A program made the translations under genes and the position numbers. From NCBI GenBank assembly GCA_016808115.1, contig JAEQBH010004557.1, forward strand, positions 335,483 to 399,482: a stretch of DNA of 64,000 nt, written 5' to 3'. Position 1 is the first letter of the stretch; each line of letters opens with the position of its first letter. The notes below the pieces were generated by a model. The model did not search any database. It had not been told where the DNA came from and saw nothing but the letters and a program-made list of their open reading frames with translations. Shown here one piece after another: positions 1 to 11,654 of the stretch. The stretch comes from Tetrastigma voinierianum (lineage: Eukaryota > Streptophyta > Magnoliopsida > Vitales > Vitaceae).

Positions 1-1380
1 ATATGGATACCATAATACATGAGAAGAGGCGTGGAGGCTTACACTGGGCGGTGCCTCAGTCACCTCGCCACGAAAGAAGGGGGAGTACTACTTTGACCGA
101 GGGGAGATAAAGGGAGAGTCCGGCACCTTTGGAGAGATCTGAGAGGCTGCGAGAAGAGATGTCCATTACCCACTTGGGACAGACTTGAAGACACGAATGG
201 ACATCTTCTACCACTCATGAACATACCTCAAGGTGTAATAGCAGATGCGACTCACGGCGGGGGCATTAGGAAGAAGGCCGGAAGAATGAGCCGGGTGATA
301 GAGGGGATCTTGCTAGGTACGACATGAGACCTCCTTAAGATCTAGGGAGCGGCCAATAGAAATTTAAAGAAATGGAATGATTGGCTGAACAAGATGCGCC
401 ATGGAGGCAATTTGGATGCATTGATGCATCGGTTGGATAAAAGAGTACACTCTATGAATGAGATGGAGAATTAGGAAGAGAAGGAAGAGTAAAATAATCT
501 TTGAGGGCGCGCTAAAGAGGGTTTCCTATCTTGATGGAGGCTAACTATTTGACGAGCGAGAGCATATCATTTGAGGCTGAACCCACACGACACGCTGACC
601 CATTTATACCCGACGTGCAAGGAACCGTGGAATTTTCTCTTATGGTGGAGAGCCTGACCACATTTGAGACATGGCCCGAAATTTTTATTAGGGGCATGCT
701 CCACGAGGTTCAGCCCGGCCTTTACGTAACGAGGAGAGCGAGAAATGAATATCGAAATTCGAATGGCTCGGACAAAGGAGCCGAATCTTTGCCACACGAG
801 TTCATAGGGGAAAATAGAAGGCACATTGAACTTCCCATGAAGACAAAAGTTTGAAATTAGAAGCAGTACCCAGTTCTCTGAATTTTAGGACGACCACCAA
901 TCTCTCTCAAGAACACGGAGACCTGAGAATGAGGCGGCCACGACCACTGAGTCGAATTAAAGTATTTTTCCAGGTGACGAAGAAAATCGACTTGCATGTG
1001 GGTGGAAACAGAAGTGGGAAAGAATTAGAAGGAAAAAGTCGGAAAGATGGAGAGCGGCGAGGGAGAAGAGAGGCTGAAAATCTTGAGATCCAGCGGAGAA
1101 GAAGGAGAAGAAGGAGCCGGCTGACAAGAAGAAGAAAGAAGAAGCCTAGGAGCTCTGTGCTGTGGAGTCCATTTCAGCGAGGCTAGCGAAGTCAGGATAG
1201 AGGGGCGGGTCGCAGGTTTTAGGCTTTCGAGTTGGAGATAAGCATGCCATTCACGAAGTGGTAACTTCAATTCACTTCCTTGCAATTTGAAGGAAATTTT
1301 TTGAATGAGGGTGTGCGGAGAAGGAGTAGTGAATCGGCCTTGCGATGCGGTGATAAAGAGGTACCCGGAGAAGATGAAAG
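1..1380 (+). pseudogene. Probable gag region of the Athila-like element, unrecognisable in detail
   Basis: This stretch lies directly upstream of the protease, where gag should be. It holds two short open stretches, 531-854 (107 codons) and 851-1186 (111 codons). The second is very rich in arginine and lysine near its end, as a nucleic-acid-binding tail would be, but no CCHC zinc knuckle is visible. Just before the protease, around 1370-1395, the reading EKMKDPGSFT matches the usual lead-in to Athila protease, which ties the region to the same polyprotein. I cannot align the rest to a gag domain by eye; the assignment is by position. Confidence 0.4.
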
Positions 1381-1530
1381 ACCCGGGAAGTTTCACAATT
1401 CACTTGCACCATTGGAGGATTTGAAATTGAGGCTCTTTGTGACTCCGGTGCAAGTATAAACTTAATGATAAGTATCTGTTGCGAGGAAATTAAGTTTGGG
1501 GGCTTTACTTTACACTTCTTGTTACTCTTG
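1381..1530 (+). pseudogene. Retroviral-type aspartic protease of the Athila-like element
   Basis: The protease would cut the Gag-Pol polyprotein inside the virus-like particle. Reading 1402-1467 gives CTIGGFEIEALCDSGASINLM, with the catalytic Asp-Ser-Gly at about 1441-1449 inside the family phrase ALCD-GASINLM. The DSG triad is intact (DSG, DTG and DLG variants all occur in this lineage). The frame shifts between the upstream MKDPGSFT segment and this one, so the polyprotein is broken. The identification is strong because wording and position relative to the RT agree. Confidence 0.75.
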
Positions 1531-2229
1531 AATGGCGAGATAGAGTGATAAGAGCGAGAAACTGGAAGGAGTCATTGAAGGCGATGCTTTGTTAAGGTGG
1601 GGAAATTTGTTTTTCCTATCGAGCTTTATCATCACGGACATTGAAGATTCCATGAGTCCCTCTCTGGCGCTGGAAGGCCATTCTACGCTTAGCCCCAGGC
1701 GCACAGTGATATGCGAGAAGGAGTTCTCACTCTCGGGGTTGGAGAAGAGCGGCGACTTCAATCAGCTCAGTTTGAAGAATTTAGACCGCAGAGATAGGGA
1801 AGATTACAGGATTGTAGATGATGTACATCTCGAAAAATGACTTTGAATGTTATTATGATTGTAATGCTGACTTCCTATCGGTAAATGAGATGAATTTCAG
1901 GAGTATCTTGAAGGTGTTAATTTTTGATTTTTCCGCACATCGGGGTTTGCGCTCTCTGCCCAGAAAGGTATTGAGTCTTAAACAAAATAGCATGGAAAAT
2001 GGAGACAATAATGAAGAAAAGAGGAATTTCATCGAGAGACCGTGCGAGAAGAGTGCAGTTTTAAAGAGTTGCAAAGTCATGCGAAGTATGCTTACTTGGA
2101 GCTACGAGTAAGCCCGGTGTTATCTACGCTAGACTTCGGTGTGCGAAGGAAGCAGTACTAAAATTTTTGAAGAGTATCGGGGTCGGTGTTTGGTCCACTT
2201 GAGTAAGATTAAAGGGTATCCCGGTCAGG

Positions 2230-2870
2230 TCGACGCTACGTACCTGAAAATCACTGCTTTAGAGGAAAATCTGAAACCATACATTGAACATCAGAAGAAG
2301 TGAACCCGATCATGAAGAAAAGTAGTCGAAAGGAAGTGCTGAATGTGGTTGAATCTTTGGTTTTTATATATGCAATCTCGGCAGTCCCTTGGGTTGCCAG
2401 TCCATGTGGAGGTTCCCAAAGAAGGTGGGTTCAACGTGATCAGAAATAGAAAAATAAGGTTAATTCGAATGAGCAGGTGGCGAGGATGGAGAGTATGTAT
2501 CGATTACCGGAAGCTGAACACAGCAACCAGGAAAGATCATTTCCCATTGCCTTTCATTGATCAAATGTTGGGCCAGGTTAGAGGACACCCTCATTTTGTT
2601 TCACGGATGGAAGGTATTATTTATAATCGGATTGCTATTGCGAGGACCGGAGAAGGCACGTTCCACATGCCCTTATGGCACCTTTGCCTTTAGAAGGATG
2701 TCATTTGGGTTGTCTGATGCCCCACGCTACTTTCGAGGTGTATGATGTCCATGTTCTCGGGTTTGGTTGAGGAGAGGTTATGGAGATTTTTATGGATGAC
2801 TTCCCGCGATATATGGATCAGGTTTTGAGCATTGTCTAAACAACACAGGAAGCTTGATGCTTAAATGCGA
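2230..2870 (+). pseudogene. Reverse transcriptase of the Athila-like element, frameshifted
   Basis: This is an RNA-dependent DNA polymerase remnant. The lead-in around 2259-2330 reads as EENLKPYIEHQ..., then VHVEVPKEGG at about 2400, WRVCIDYRKLNTATRKDHFPLPFIDQM at 2488-2570, and RMSFGLSDAPRYF at about 2693-2735, which is the MPFGLCNAPATFQ motif of Ty3/gypsy RTs. The catalytic box is FMDD at 2789-2800, the usual Athila version of YxDD. The pieces sit in different frames with stops between them. Order and spacing fit a full RT core of roughly 200 residues, so decay is by point changes and small indels rather than by large deletion. Confidence 0.82.
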
Positions 2871-3600
2871 GGACAAGCAGTAGCCTTAAAGTGGGAAAGT
2901 GCCATTTCATGAGTAGCAGAGAGTATTATTCTTGGTCATAAAATTTACGCTGTAGGACTAGAAGTGGACCAATCAAAGGTTTCGTGTAAGACTCTTGCAC
3001 CACCCACAACAGTAAAAAGAAAGGGATAAGGAGTTTCTTGGGGCATCTTTGGATTCTATAGGAGATTCATCGAGACTTCTCAAAATACTTGGGACCATTA
3101 TGCGATTCTTTGGAGAAGACACAAAGTTTAGTTTTTGATGACTCATAGAGGCGGCCTTTGAAGAAATCAAGATCAAATTAGTTGTTACCAGATCGCCGTG
3201 CACGAAATGGGATCGAGGATTCGAAATATTGTGATACCCGGTGAATTTTCGCAATGGGAGTATTGGGGCGAGAGAAAAGAAAAGATATTGAGCCATATAC
3301 TATGCTGCGAGACCTTCAGTAAAAGCCCCGAAAACTATTCAACTACGAAGGGAGATGTAGCCATAAGATTTTGCTTGTGAGAAAGTCGGGCCATACATTT
3401 GGGATCGTATTGCTCCGTTTCTGCTTGGCCAGTAAACGATCGAATGCTCGATGTCGAAAAGGAAGCCTGAAACAGCGATAAGGTGGTGTTATTACTATAA
3501 GAGTTTGATCACGGTAATTAAAGATAAGAAGAGATTGTGATGTGATAGTTGATCACTTGTCGGAGTAGAAGAAGCAAGCGAGAAGAGGCGGGTAGCGAGA
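2870..3600 (+). pseudogene. RNase H region of the Athila-like element
   Basis: RNase H removes the RNA strand of the RNA-DNA hybrid during reverse transcription. The segment near 3290-3375 reads CCETFSKSPENYSTTKGD, corresponding to the family phrase SRTLNEAQLNYTTTEKE. The linker to integrase is recognisable at 3540-3560, where VIVDHLSE precedes a stop and corresponds to the usual VADHLSRLE. Catalytic acidic residues cannot be assigned with confidence because the frame changes several times. The identification rests on these two phrases and on the position between RT and integrase. Confidence 0.65.
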
Positions 3601-4870
3601 GAACTTCCCGGATGGCCAGTTTCCCGATTGTCATTCCCGACTTCCATGGTATGCGATAGCCGTGAATTACTTGGCTTGTGGAGTAATTCCTCCGGAATTC
3701 AGCTACCAGCGAAGAAAGAAAGCTCGGGGCCAGACATCGGAGTACTACATGCGGGATGACCCAGCATTTAAAGAGATCTTGACACATGATTATAAGAAGA
3801 TGTGTGCGAGAGAGTGAGCAATCTGGTGTGAATGAATGCCATACATCACCATATGGGGACACATTTTTTAGGAGAAAGAACGCTCACAAGATACTCCAAT
3901 CGGGATTTTTATTGGCCCGTATCTTAGGCATGCGAATGGGTCGAATTATGTGATAAATGCGAAAGATTGGAAAGCCGGCGAGGAAATGGAAATGCCTACG
4001 AGGAGGGCATATTGGTGGTGCAAATTTTTGATGTATGGGGATAGATTTTATGGGACCCTTCCTTGTCATTTGAAACTTGTATATACTTTTGCTAGCAATG
4101 GATTATGTTTCCAAATGGGTGGGCTTTAATAGCTTTTGTCAGGAATGACGCTAACACGAGTTGTGAGTTTCTTGCGAAGAACATTTTGAGCAGTTCGGAA
4201 CACCCGGGACTATCATAGGTAGGGGGAAGCCCTTACGCGAGCAAAATATTTGCAAAAGCTCATGATAGGTATGGGATCAAACATATAATGAGCACAGCGT
4301 ATCACCCACGGACTAATGGATGAGCGAAATTTCCAATAGGGAGATTAAAGGATCACAGGAAAAATTTGTGGTGTAGCTTGGGAAAGATTGGTGTCTTCCC
4401 AGGCTATTGATGCACTTTGGGCTTACGAGGCTGCATTCAGCACATTGGGATGTCCCCATGCAGTGGTCTTTGGCAAACCATGTCACCTCCCTCTTAGGCG
4501 GAATCTGAAGCCATGTGAATTAGATGAAGCTAAACTTCGATTTGGTGCAAGGAAGAGAGATTGCTTGATTGAATGAGGCTGAGAGGAATGAGAGCGAAGC
4601 ATGATAATCTTTAGAATATCTGAGGACAAACGAAGAAATGGCATGATCAAAGTTACGAGGAAGGGATTCAGAGGCGGGATCGAGGGATTACGCTGTTTAA
4701 CTGCACAGATTAAGACCACTCGGGAAGTTGAAATCAAATGGAATTGGACCATATACGGTGGTGTCGAAGTCTCACACCATGCTGGGCGATAACACTTTCG
4801 GGGGCGATCTTTGAGGAGGAAGAGTCGAGATTAACTAATTCGAGGCAGAGAGCCTTATCTCGACGGGGGA
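3600..4870 (+). pseudogene. Integrase of the Athila-like element
   Basis: The integrase would join element DNA to the host chromosome. The lead-in reads YADIVNYLACGVIPPEF (frame-adjusted) near 3645-3700. The zinc finger CDKC is at 3949-3960, and the catalytic-core phrase FDVWG-IDFMGP is at about 4028-4058 with one base lost in the middle. AMDYVSKWV follows at 4096-4125, then TAYHPRTNG at about 4297-4322. The C-terminal part reads DALWAYEAAFSTLGC and VFGKPCHLP at 4405-4495, and a final beta-rich module near 4715-4780. Stops and frame changes are frequent. The set of motifs is complete, so this was a full integrase. Confidence 0.8.
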
Positions 4871-5985
4871 GAAAGAAAGAAAGGAAGAACTCCATTAATT
4901 GAATTGAGAGAGAATGCTTAAAGCAGTACGAATCCATTTAAGAACTCAAAATAGGCATTTCGTAGGAGCGACCTACTTATAAATTTTTGCTTCTTTATAT
5001 AGACTTTGAAATTTTTTTAATTACTAGTTTTGAATTTTTGGTTCTAGTCATGATTTGTTAGGGAGTTGCTAGGTTAGTATTTGATCAATTTAATCCTTTT
5101 GAAATTGTACGGTATCTTACGTCTGAGAATCGAATGGCTCGGGCTGTGAGAAGGAACAAACTCAGGATCGGCTCCTAACACTTCACAGAAAGAGCGACTT
5201 GGAAAGGGAGTACTCTTCCCTACATAAATTTTGCAAAAATTGAATATAATACATGTTTAATTGTCGTAGGGAATGATTTAAATGGATGCTAAGAATGTGC
5301 AAATTAATAAGGAGTGGCAGCCGTTTTTACCATCACCAGGCAAGTGCATCAAGTCGCTAGACTGACGTATGTCATGATAAAATTGAAGTCAACTTAGTGG
5401 CATCAAGGAAGAACAAGGGCAGTCGTTAATCAAAGTTATGTCACGATTAAATCGAGGTCAACCAACTATGTCACAGAAACATGGTTGACCGTGTAAAACA
5501 GATGTCAACCTGATGATAAATTTGTCTCCAATAACTGCCTATGTCAGACAAACAACACTGTCGCTTATTATAATGTGAAGGCATTACCCATAACTTTCTT
5601 TAAATTGCCTCTAAATTTAATACTATTACGCTACATCTATTTATTGATTGTCATGTTGTTGAATAATGAAGTTAATTAAAGAGTCCACAATAGATTGAAT
5701 TGGTAATTGTTGAGAAACTCCCTCCACCACCATCTCCCTTCCTGGCTAAATACAACCTTCTATCTTCAAGATGCTCGGTTTTTCACCTTGCAACCCAGAT
5801 CCAAAAATCTTTCCTAAAAACATTCCTATTTTCAAATGGCGGTGGACCGCCAACCGGCCCCAACTGAGCCGATATCATGGAAGAATATACTGTACTGGAG
5901 CGAGTAGTTCGCTGAACCAACCGGGAGGAATCGCCGTCGAACAACTGTAAAGTTCAACCAGCTTCAAGCAACAGAAAAAGGGGAA
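4870..5985 (+). other. Non-coding stretch downstream of the Athila-like pol
   Basis: There is no open frame longer than about 60 codons and no recognisable motif. It contains two diverged copies of a short phrase, TATGTCA-GAT-AAAT-GA-GTCAAC, near 5369 and 5439, followed by further GTCAAC words to 5510. A possible start of the next open region lies near 5836. Confidence 0.5.
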
Positions 5986-6700
5986 AAGACAAGGCATCAA
6001 GAAAGGAGAGGAAGACGAATCTATGATCAAAAAGAAGCCCCATGGAAGAAGTACTATGTCGGTAAGGGGTTTGTTCGGGAAAGAGGGCTTCCAAAGAACC
6101 CATATCCCCTTTCAAAGAACTAATGTAACAAAGAGGTTGGGGAAACTTCGCAAGCATCAAAGTCTCCGGATACGCTAGCAGTATCTCGAGAATTTACTCC
6201 AACCCGCGGAGAAAGGACAACTCATGGCTCAGAGTTTGGTAATGGGGATTGAGTTGAAACCATAAAATGAAATGTACTCTTAATGAGGGGCAGAAGCATG
6301 GTCTAAATTATATGAAGATAGTAGACAACCCTTAACCGTGGAGAAGATTGCAAAAAGTCAAGTACGGTAAAGTGAAACGGGGTCACAGTGGAGAGCAAAA
6401 GACCATGTCGCGGGAGATCTGAATGTAAGAGGCAAATTATGGTTTTATTTCGTCTCTCGTTATGGTTCCCACCAAGCATGTCCGTGACGGTAAGGTAACA
6501 AGGAAGCAATCATTCTATGCCATGGGCCAAGGCATGCTTTAATGGTCGGAGCAGCCATTGAAAACTCAATAAATGAGATGCACTAAGTGAAGGAAATAGT
6601 GGTTTCATCCCTCACCCAAGAATCATCAAGGGGCTATGTTTCGAGTAATGTGTGAAGGGAACTTGGGAAGAAGAAGGAAGAGGCCCAAGGTTTCAATCTA
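5985..6700 (+). pseudogene. Putative plant transposon protein domain in the env-like position
   Basis: With frame changes, 5995-6230 reads RRRIYDQKEAPWKKYYVG, then FVRERG, RGWGNFASIKVSGYA and SREFTP. Further on, 6415-6560 reads DLNVRGKLWFYFVSR, then a phrase like VPTKHV (about 6466-6483) and SINEMH (about 6569-6586). This is the pattern of the putative plant transposon protein domain that I know from Athila-type elements: R-F, Y---L-R-F--ERG, RGW, VREFYAN, a W-hydrophobic-F-V box, VPT--H-S-VT, then GR-I--SI--M. Its function is not known. It lies between integrase and the 3' LTR, where env-like frames sit. Several stops interrupt it. Confidence 0.55.
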
Positions 6701-7536
6701 CCACTCACTGAGCAAGCAAGGGGCCCAGGGAATCAAAGAAAAAGGTTATAATGTGCTGTACGCAAGAAGAAAATGGAGAACGCATAAGAAGAGGACACCC
6801 TTCTCAAGGTATATCAGAAGAAGATCCAAAAGCCCATCCAGAACACCTTTATGTTTGCGTAGGATGAGAACAAGATGATAGAAGCTCCTATAAATTTTCT
6901 TCAACCCATCAAGCGCCTTCTCCCTATCGGGGGAACAAAGATTTCAGAGAACCCGGTGAAAAGCCTCTAGGTCTTCAAGAGAATAATCAAATAATGGAGA
7001 TGCTCATTCCATTCAATGAGAATGTTAAAGAAAGAGAAAGGAATGAACATCCAACAAAAATTCGTAGAGGCGGTATGAACAGAATTGAAAAGAAGAGATC
7101 AGCAATGGGAAAGAACAAATGTGGCGTAAGAGTGTATGAAGGAGATCCCGAGCACAAGAGGAAAAATTCAAGAAGGAAATGGAGGAAAGAGATCACACCA
7201 TCAAGAGTCAGTCGAGCCACAGTCTCTTTGCTAACACCGCATGATCGTGATTCTCAACTCCTAAATACCACTCATAAAGGAAGGGACTCGGGATCGTAAA
7301 GCCGTAACCATGAATGTGATCGATTCAAATTCCTCTACATGTCAATGTTCAAGGACTTCGAAGAGGATTTAAGGAAAGAGATCAAGAGTTTGATGACAAA
7401 GATGCCTCGTAAGAGAAATCGGCTAGAAAATTTGGATCTGATCAACAATAATCTTTTCCAAATTTTTATCATGACTGAAATGCAGAACAATGAACACATC
7501 AGGAAAAGACAAGATGATCTCGAACAAAAAGGTTGA
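6636..7536 (+). pseudogene. Charged open frames downstream of the transposon-protein domain
   Basis: Three short plus-strand frames follow the domain: 6636-6878 (80 codons, very basic), 6994-7299 (101 codons, basic with RKNSRRKWRKE) and 7339-7536 (65 codons). The last reads as a charged amphipathic stretch (FEEDLRKEIKSLMTKM and later EHIRKRQDDLEQKG) and could be a coiled coil. They probably continue the same ancestral protein, which usually ends in a charged, coiled-coil-like tail, but I recognise no family phrase in them. Confidence 0.35.
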
Positions 7537-7539
7537 TCT

Positions 7540-9440
7540 CACCAACTAATCTGCGGGATCCTCAAGAACAGATAGAGAGGTGGAGAAATGACAAGAAGTG
7601 AAGAGAACTGAAATGAAGTTTCCAAATTCAACCCTAATTTGATACTGAACATCCGATTCAACATCTTGCCCCTCCCCAAAATAAAAAAAGGATCTTCCCA
7701 TTGATTTATCCATCTCTTCCTCACTGCTGCTATATCTCAACTTTTGCACAATCTCATGAATAGTCAAGAAAATTTGTTTGGTTGTTTGAATTTAGATTGT
7801 GTTGTTACTTTGCTTTAATTGTTAGTTAATAATAGATTTTAGCCTATGAATGGAAATGCTAAATATATCATAATCCTGTTGTCAAGTAGTTTGATTAAGA
7901 TAGTCGAAACACAAATAATCATAGTAATAAGCATGAATGTGACACATAATTGAATTGAAACACAAATTGCATAATTTACTTGAATTTAATGATAGAGTCC
8001 AAGATAAAGGAGAGTTATGGCAATCAAGGAGAAAAATATATTTTCGAAGCCTGAAGTATAAATAAGAAGCTAAAGAACCTGTGAACCTAGATCATGTAAC
8101 TCTCATCAACCGGCTGAGTCAAGGACATCCTGTGGTTAGCCACAAGCAGAATCTAAACACTTAGAACTTGTTGGATTATTGATCAAGGCGCGAAACTTGT
8201 AGATACAACTAACAAGAAATGATGAAACATCTTCAGCATTTGTTATCTGCACTAATTTATTTATATAAAAGCTTCAAGATACACCCTAATTCTCGAATTT
8301 CAGCCAAAACAATCCTTATCTTCAAAACAAGCCATTGAAATCCCAAGCTATCCTAGATAATTAATCCTCAAAGAAAGAACCTCTGATTATCCAAAATTCA
8401 AAGAAGGAGGAAGAGATAAAGTTCGGGGGAGATTATAAACCTGGTAAGAGAATATAAAAAGGGTGAAGAGAGAAAGATCTAAAGCAAGAGGATACACAGA
8501 GCTGGAAAGCTTAAAGGAATAAGTTTTATCTCAGGCCAAATCCCTGAACAATTGTTCTTAGGGGTGTTTCAACACCTAGTACCTCTAATGCCAATCGGTA
8601 TGGGAGCTACAACCCAAAAACACTAAGAGTGTTAGAAAGCCTAAAAGACGTAACATTGCACTATTCTTAGCAAGGACTCGAGAAAAAAAGTTCCAATGTT
8701 GAGAAGCAAGCAAATGAGAAAATGGGAACGAACAATTTGTACGTAAGAAATCAAGAAGATACCCTAAGAATGAAGTTCGGGGAATCACTAAAGAAGTCAT
8801 AAGGAAAAGAAGGGAAAGTAGCTAATTAAAAAGGCTATAGCAGTCCGGGTAATCTTAACTTAAAAAGTTCCATCCATCCTGCAGACCCAAGCCCGATATT
8901 ACAAGCCTCCGAAAGACCGATCGATCTTTAAGGTTGAATTACCTACATAGCGGAGAGATCAATATGAACAACAAGCATATGGAATTTTGAAAATCTTGAA
9001 AAGGACCAAAACTGAAGGACCTCGCGCAGGGTTAACTCACTAAGAAAGAGGAAGAAACCAACCTACTTTTCAAACAGATCAATTGACCTTATTGTTTATA
9101 AAACAAATTCAACAATCAGCTTCTATACAACCCATCTAGTAGCCGACTAACCTTCATCCGGATCAGTTAGATATACGGTAAAGAACAATTCTACTTCAAT
9201 TAAATCAAGTTGTAACCGCAAAACAATACAAATGTCCTTGTTTCGAGGACAAATGTCTTTCTTTTTCTTTGTTTGGGACAAGCAAAATTTGCCTGGGGAG
9301 TTTGACGAGCGAAAGTCATCCATTTTCACCATTTTTCCGATTAATTTCATCTAAAAAAGACCGATTATGCAGAAATGTCAATAACTTCACCAAATCATAC
9401 AGCAGAAATTCAAGAGAAAGAGGACATGCGCAGAGGTGAG
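7540..9440 (+). other. Long 3' untranslated part of the Athila-like element
   Basis: No coding motif is seen. A purine run AAGTTCGGGGGAGATT at 8419-8434 resembles the purine-rich phrase that often follows coding regions in Athila elements. Near 9230-9256 a short inverted pair, ATTTGTCC / GGACAAAT style, surrounds a TTTCGA centre. The right end merges into the LTR at an uncertain point near 9440-9500. Confidence 0.4.
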
Positions 9441-9449
9441 CGTAAACCG

Positions 9450-11580
9450 TTAAGGTGAATGACACTACCGAATAATGATGTCAGAATAGGAGATAACAGG
9501 AAGAAAGCGGGACTTGTTGTAGCGACGCCAATGTTGATGAAGAATCACATCAAGGTCGCAACCACAAAACCCTGTCGCGACATAAGGCAACCGAAGGCAA
9601 CGAAAGAACAGCAATTTAAACTCCAAGTCAGCAACTATAAACAATAATAATAAGATATGATGTTGCAAACACACCAGGTCGTGATGTAATCAAGGTCGAG
9701 CAAGAGACATGAGGTTGTGACACCACAACATCAGTTTACGATAAGATTTTCAAGAGACGAACGAGGTCATACATCGCAGGTCGCTACATCAACACCGACC
9801 AAGAGGTCGCTATCATTCGGGGTCGCTACATCACGGTAAAGAACTAAGGTCGCGCGACGCCATTCAAATTCGTCACATTAGTTGCAGCGACTGGCGTCGC
9901 GACGCCATTCAATACGCTAACATCGCCGCGAAGATCTAAGGTCGCGATCACGGCCATGGCATCGCCGCAGCGAATTAAGGTCATTGACGCCATTAGCTAC
10001 CACAATACATAGCGAAAGAAGGTCGCGAGCATCATTTAGCCGTCAGCATAATAGTTACAAGGAAAGAAGGTCGCGACATCATTTAGCTTTTGCCGGCGAC
10101 ACCGCGCAGAGGAGTATGGTCATGCATCATTATTTAGCGATCGCGACATCGATCCAAGGATGCTAAAGGCGTCGCGAATTAAATAAAAGCTTCGCACGTA
10201 GTCGAGATGAATTGAGGTCGCGGCAAAGAATTGAGGTCGCGACATTAACAAACTAAATACGCGACCAAATCCACAAGCAGCGCATCGGTTAGCCCAACTA
10301 ACTCCTATAAATACGCAGAACGCATCAAGGAAAGTAGCTCTGGGCTGCTCAAAAGAGAGATTCAAAATGAAGGCTCTTGTATTTTAATTTTCTTTCTTTG
10401 TTTTGTTTTTTATTTTAGATTAGTTTGGTATTTCGTCAAATGCGTCCGACGTTAGTCAAGCAAAGTAGAGGGTTTAATGCGCACTCTATTTCTTTCAAAT
10501 TATCATCGATTGGCTCTAATTTATTAAATTTGGAATTGATTTACCTCCGATTTACAAGGGTTTACTTGATTAACAAGCTATCAGAGGGGTGTAATCGTTG
10601 ATTTAGAAACCCAGCCTTTCCATTGAATAGACTCTGTCAAAAATTATCTTTCCCCTCTCACGCATAAATTTTCGGGTTATTGAACTATCAACTGTAAATC
10701 TACTTGTTGGTTTTGAGTATTCTGTACTGATCCTCAATGTGCCGCCTTATACCCATGAAATAGAACATCTGTCATCTATCCATGCCCCAACCTTAGCAAC
10801 TAGTTAATTAACACTCATAATGCTAATAATATATAATACATCAGTTATCAATCTAATCTATAAATTCACTTGAATCAGAACATATTGAATGACTTATCCA
10901 TTTAAACAAGCAGAGAGTTCACCTCGATTCGAACAGTACGTTCAATCCCGTGTTAGCAAGGATCTAATCAAGGAAAGGATGAACTGCTCCACTCCGAGGA
11001 AGGGAGAAACCAAGAAAAGTGTAAACCCATGCTATGGTTCATGTATTAGAGCTAAGGTTTGCCCATGTTCTGTGTATTAAGTATTGAAAAAGAAAAAGCA
11101 AATTTTAACAAGGAAACCTAAATTTGTAAAGAAGACCAATCATCCGTCTCGAAGAAACAATGTGGAAGATTGATGACGAACAAAGGGCGTATGGAGAAAT
11201 CCAACTCGCATCGTCGTATTCCTGGACAAATTTTAAATCGGGTTCAAGTGAAGCAAAGTTTTAGGCAAATCGCAGGAATTCCATGTTCACAATACAAAGA
11301 TTTTCAATGCTACCTTTCAAATATAAATGTGCAGTCTGAATTTGTTATTTTTAAATTTTTAGTTTTAATTCATTTTGTTATTAATTCACATATCTTAGGC
11401 GTTTTACATTTCAAGGTTTGCAAAGTCGATTCCAATTGTCATCATAAACCAAATAGTATGCGAAGCCTGAGTAGTCGTGGTATTTGATCGAGAATTCTTA
11501 AGATCTCTGTGGATCGACATTTGACTTAAATCCACTTATTACTTGTTCGACTCATATTTCAGTAAAAGATCCTCGATCAA
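9450..11580 (+). repeat. 3' LTR of the Athila-like element
   Basis: The U3 part (about 9520-10270) is packed with GGTCGCGAC-type sub-repeats, a hallmark of many Athila LTRs. A TATA box TATAAATA lies at 10306-10313, followed by a T-rich R region (10380-10430) and about 1.1 kb of R-U5. Near the right end, 11499-11560, the phrase TCTGTGGATCGAC and a Y-rich tail match the usual end of Athila U5. The left boundary is uncertain. There is no second copy in the window to align against, so this rests on composition, TATA position and order after pol. Confidence 0.6.
10306..10313 (+). promoter_or_regulatory. TATA box of the LTR promoter
   Basis: TATAAATA sits just after the GGTCGC-rich U3 and about 70 bases before the T-rich R segment, the expected place for the retrotransposon promoter. 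Transcription would start about 30 bases downstream. Confidence 0.5.
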
Positions 11581-11654
11581 ACTCATAAAGAAAATGATTT
11601 AATTGCCAAGAAAACCGTGAATTTATTATAATAGATACTTTAAATACAACAAAC

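Larger units (their letters stand above)
1..11580 (+). mobile_element. Decayed Athila-like Ty3/gypsy retrotransposon, 5' end outside window
   Basis: A plus-strand long element whose parts appear in the order expected for Athila: gag remnant, protease, reverse transcriptase, RNase H, integrase, an extra open region in the env-like position, and a 3' LTR ending near 11580. The 5' LTR, primer site and start of gag lie left of the window. Domain wording (ALCDSGASINLM, FMDD, a CDKC zinc-finger pair, GKPCHLP) matches what I know of Athila polyproteins. All domains are broken by stops and small indels, so it cannot move by itself. The right end meets a LINE that is cut in its ORF2, which suggests that this element landed in that LINE. 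Confidence 0.8.
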
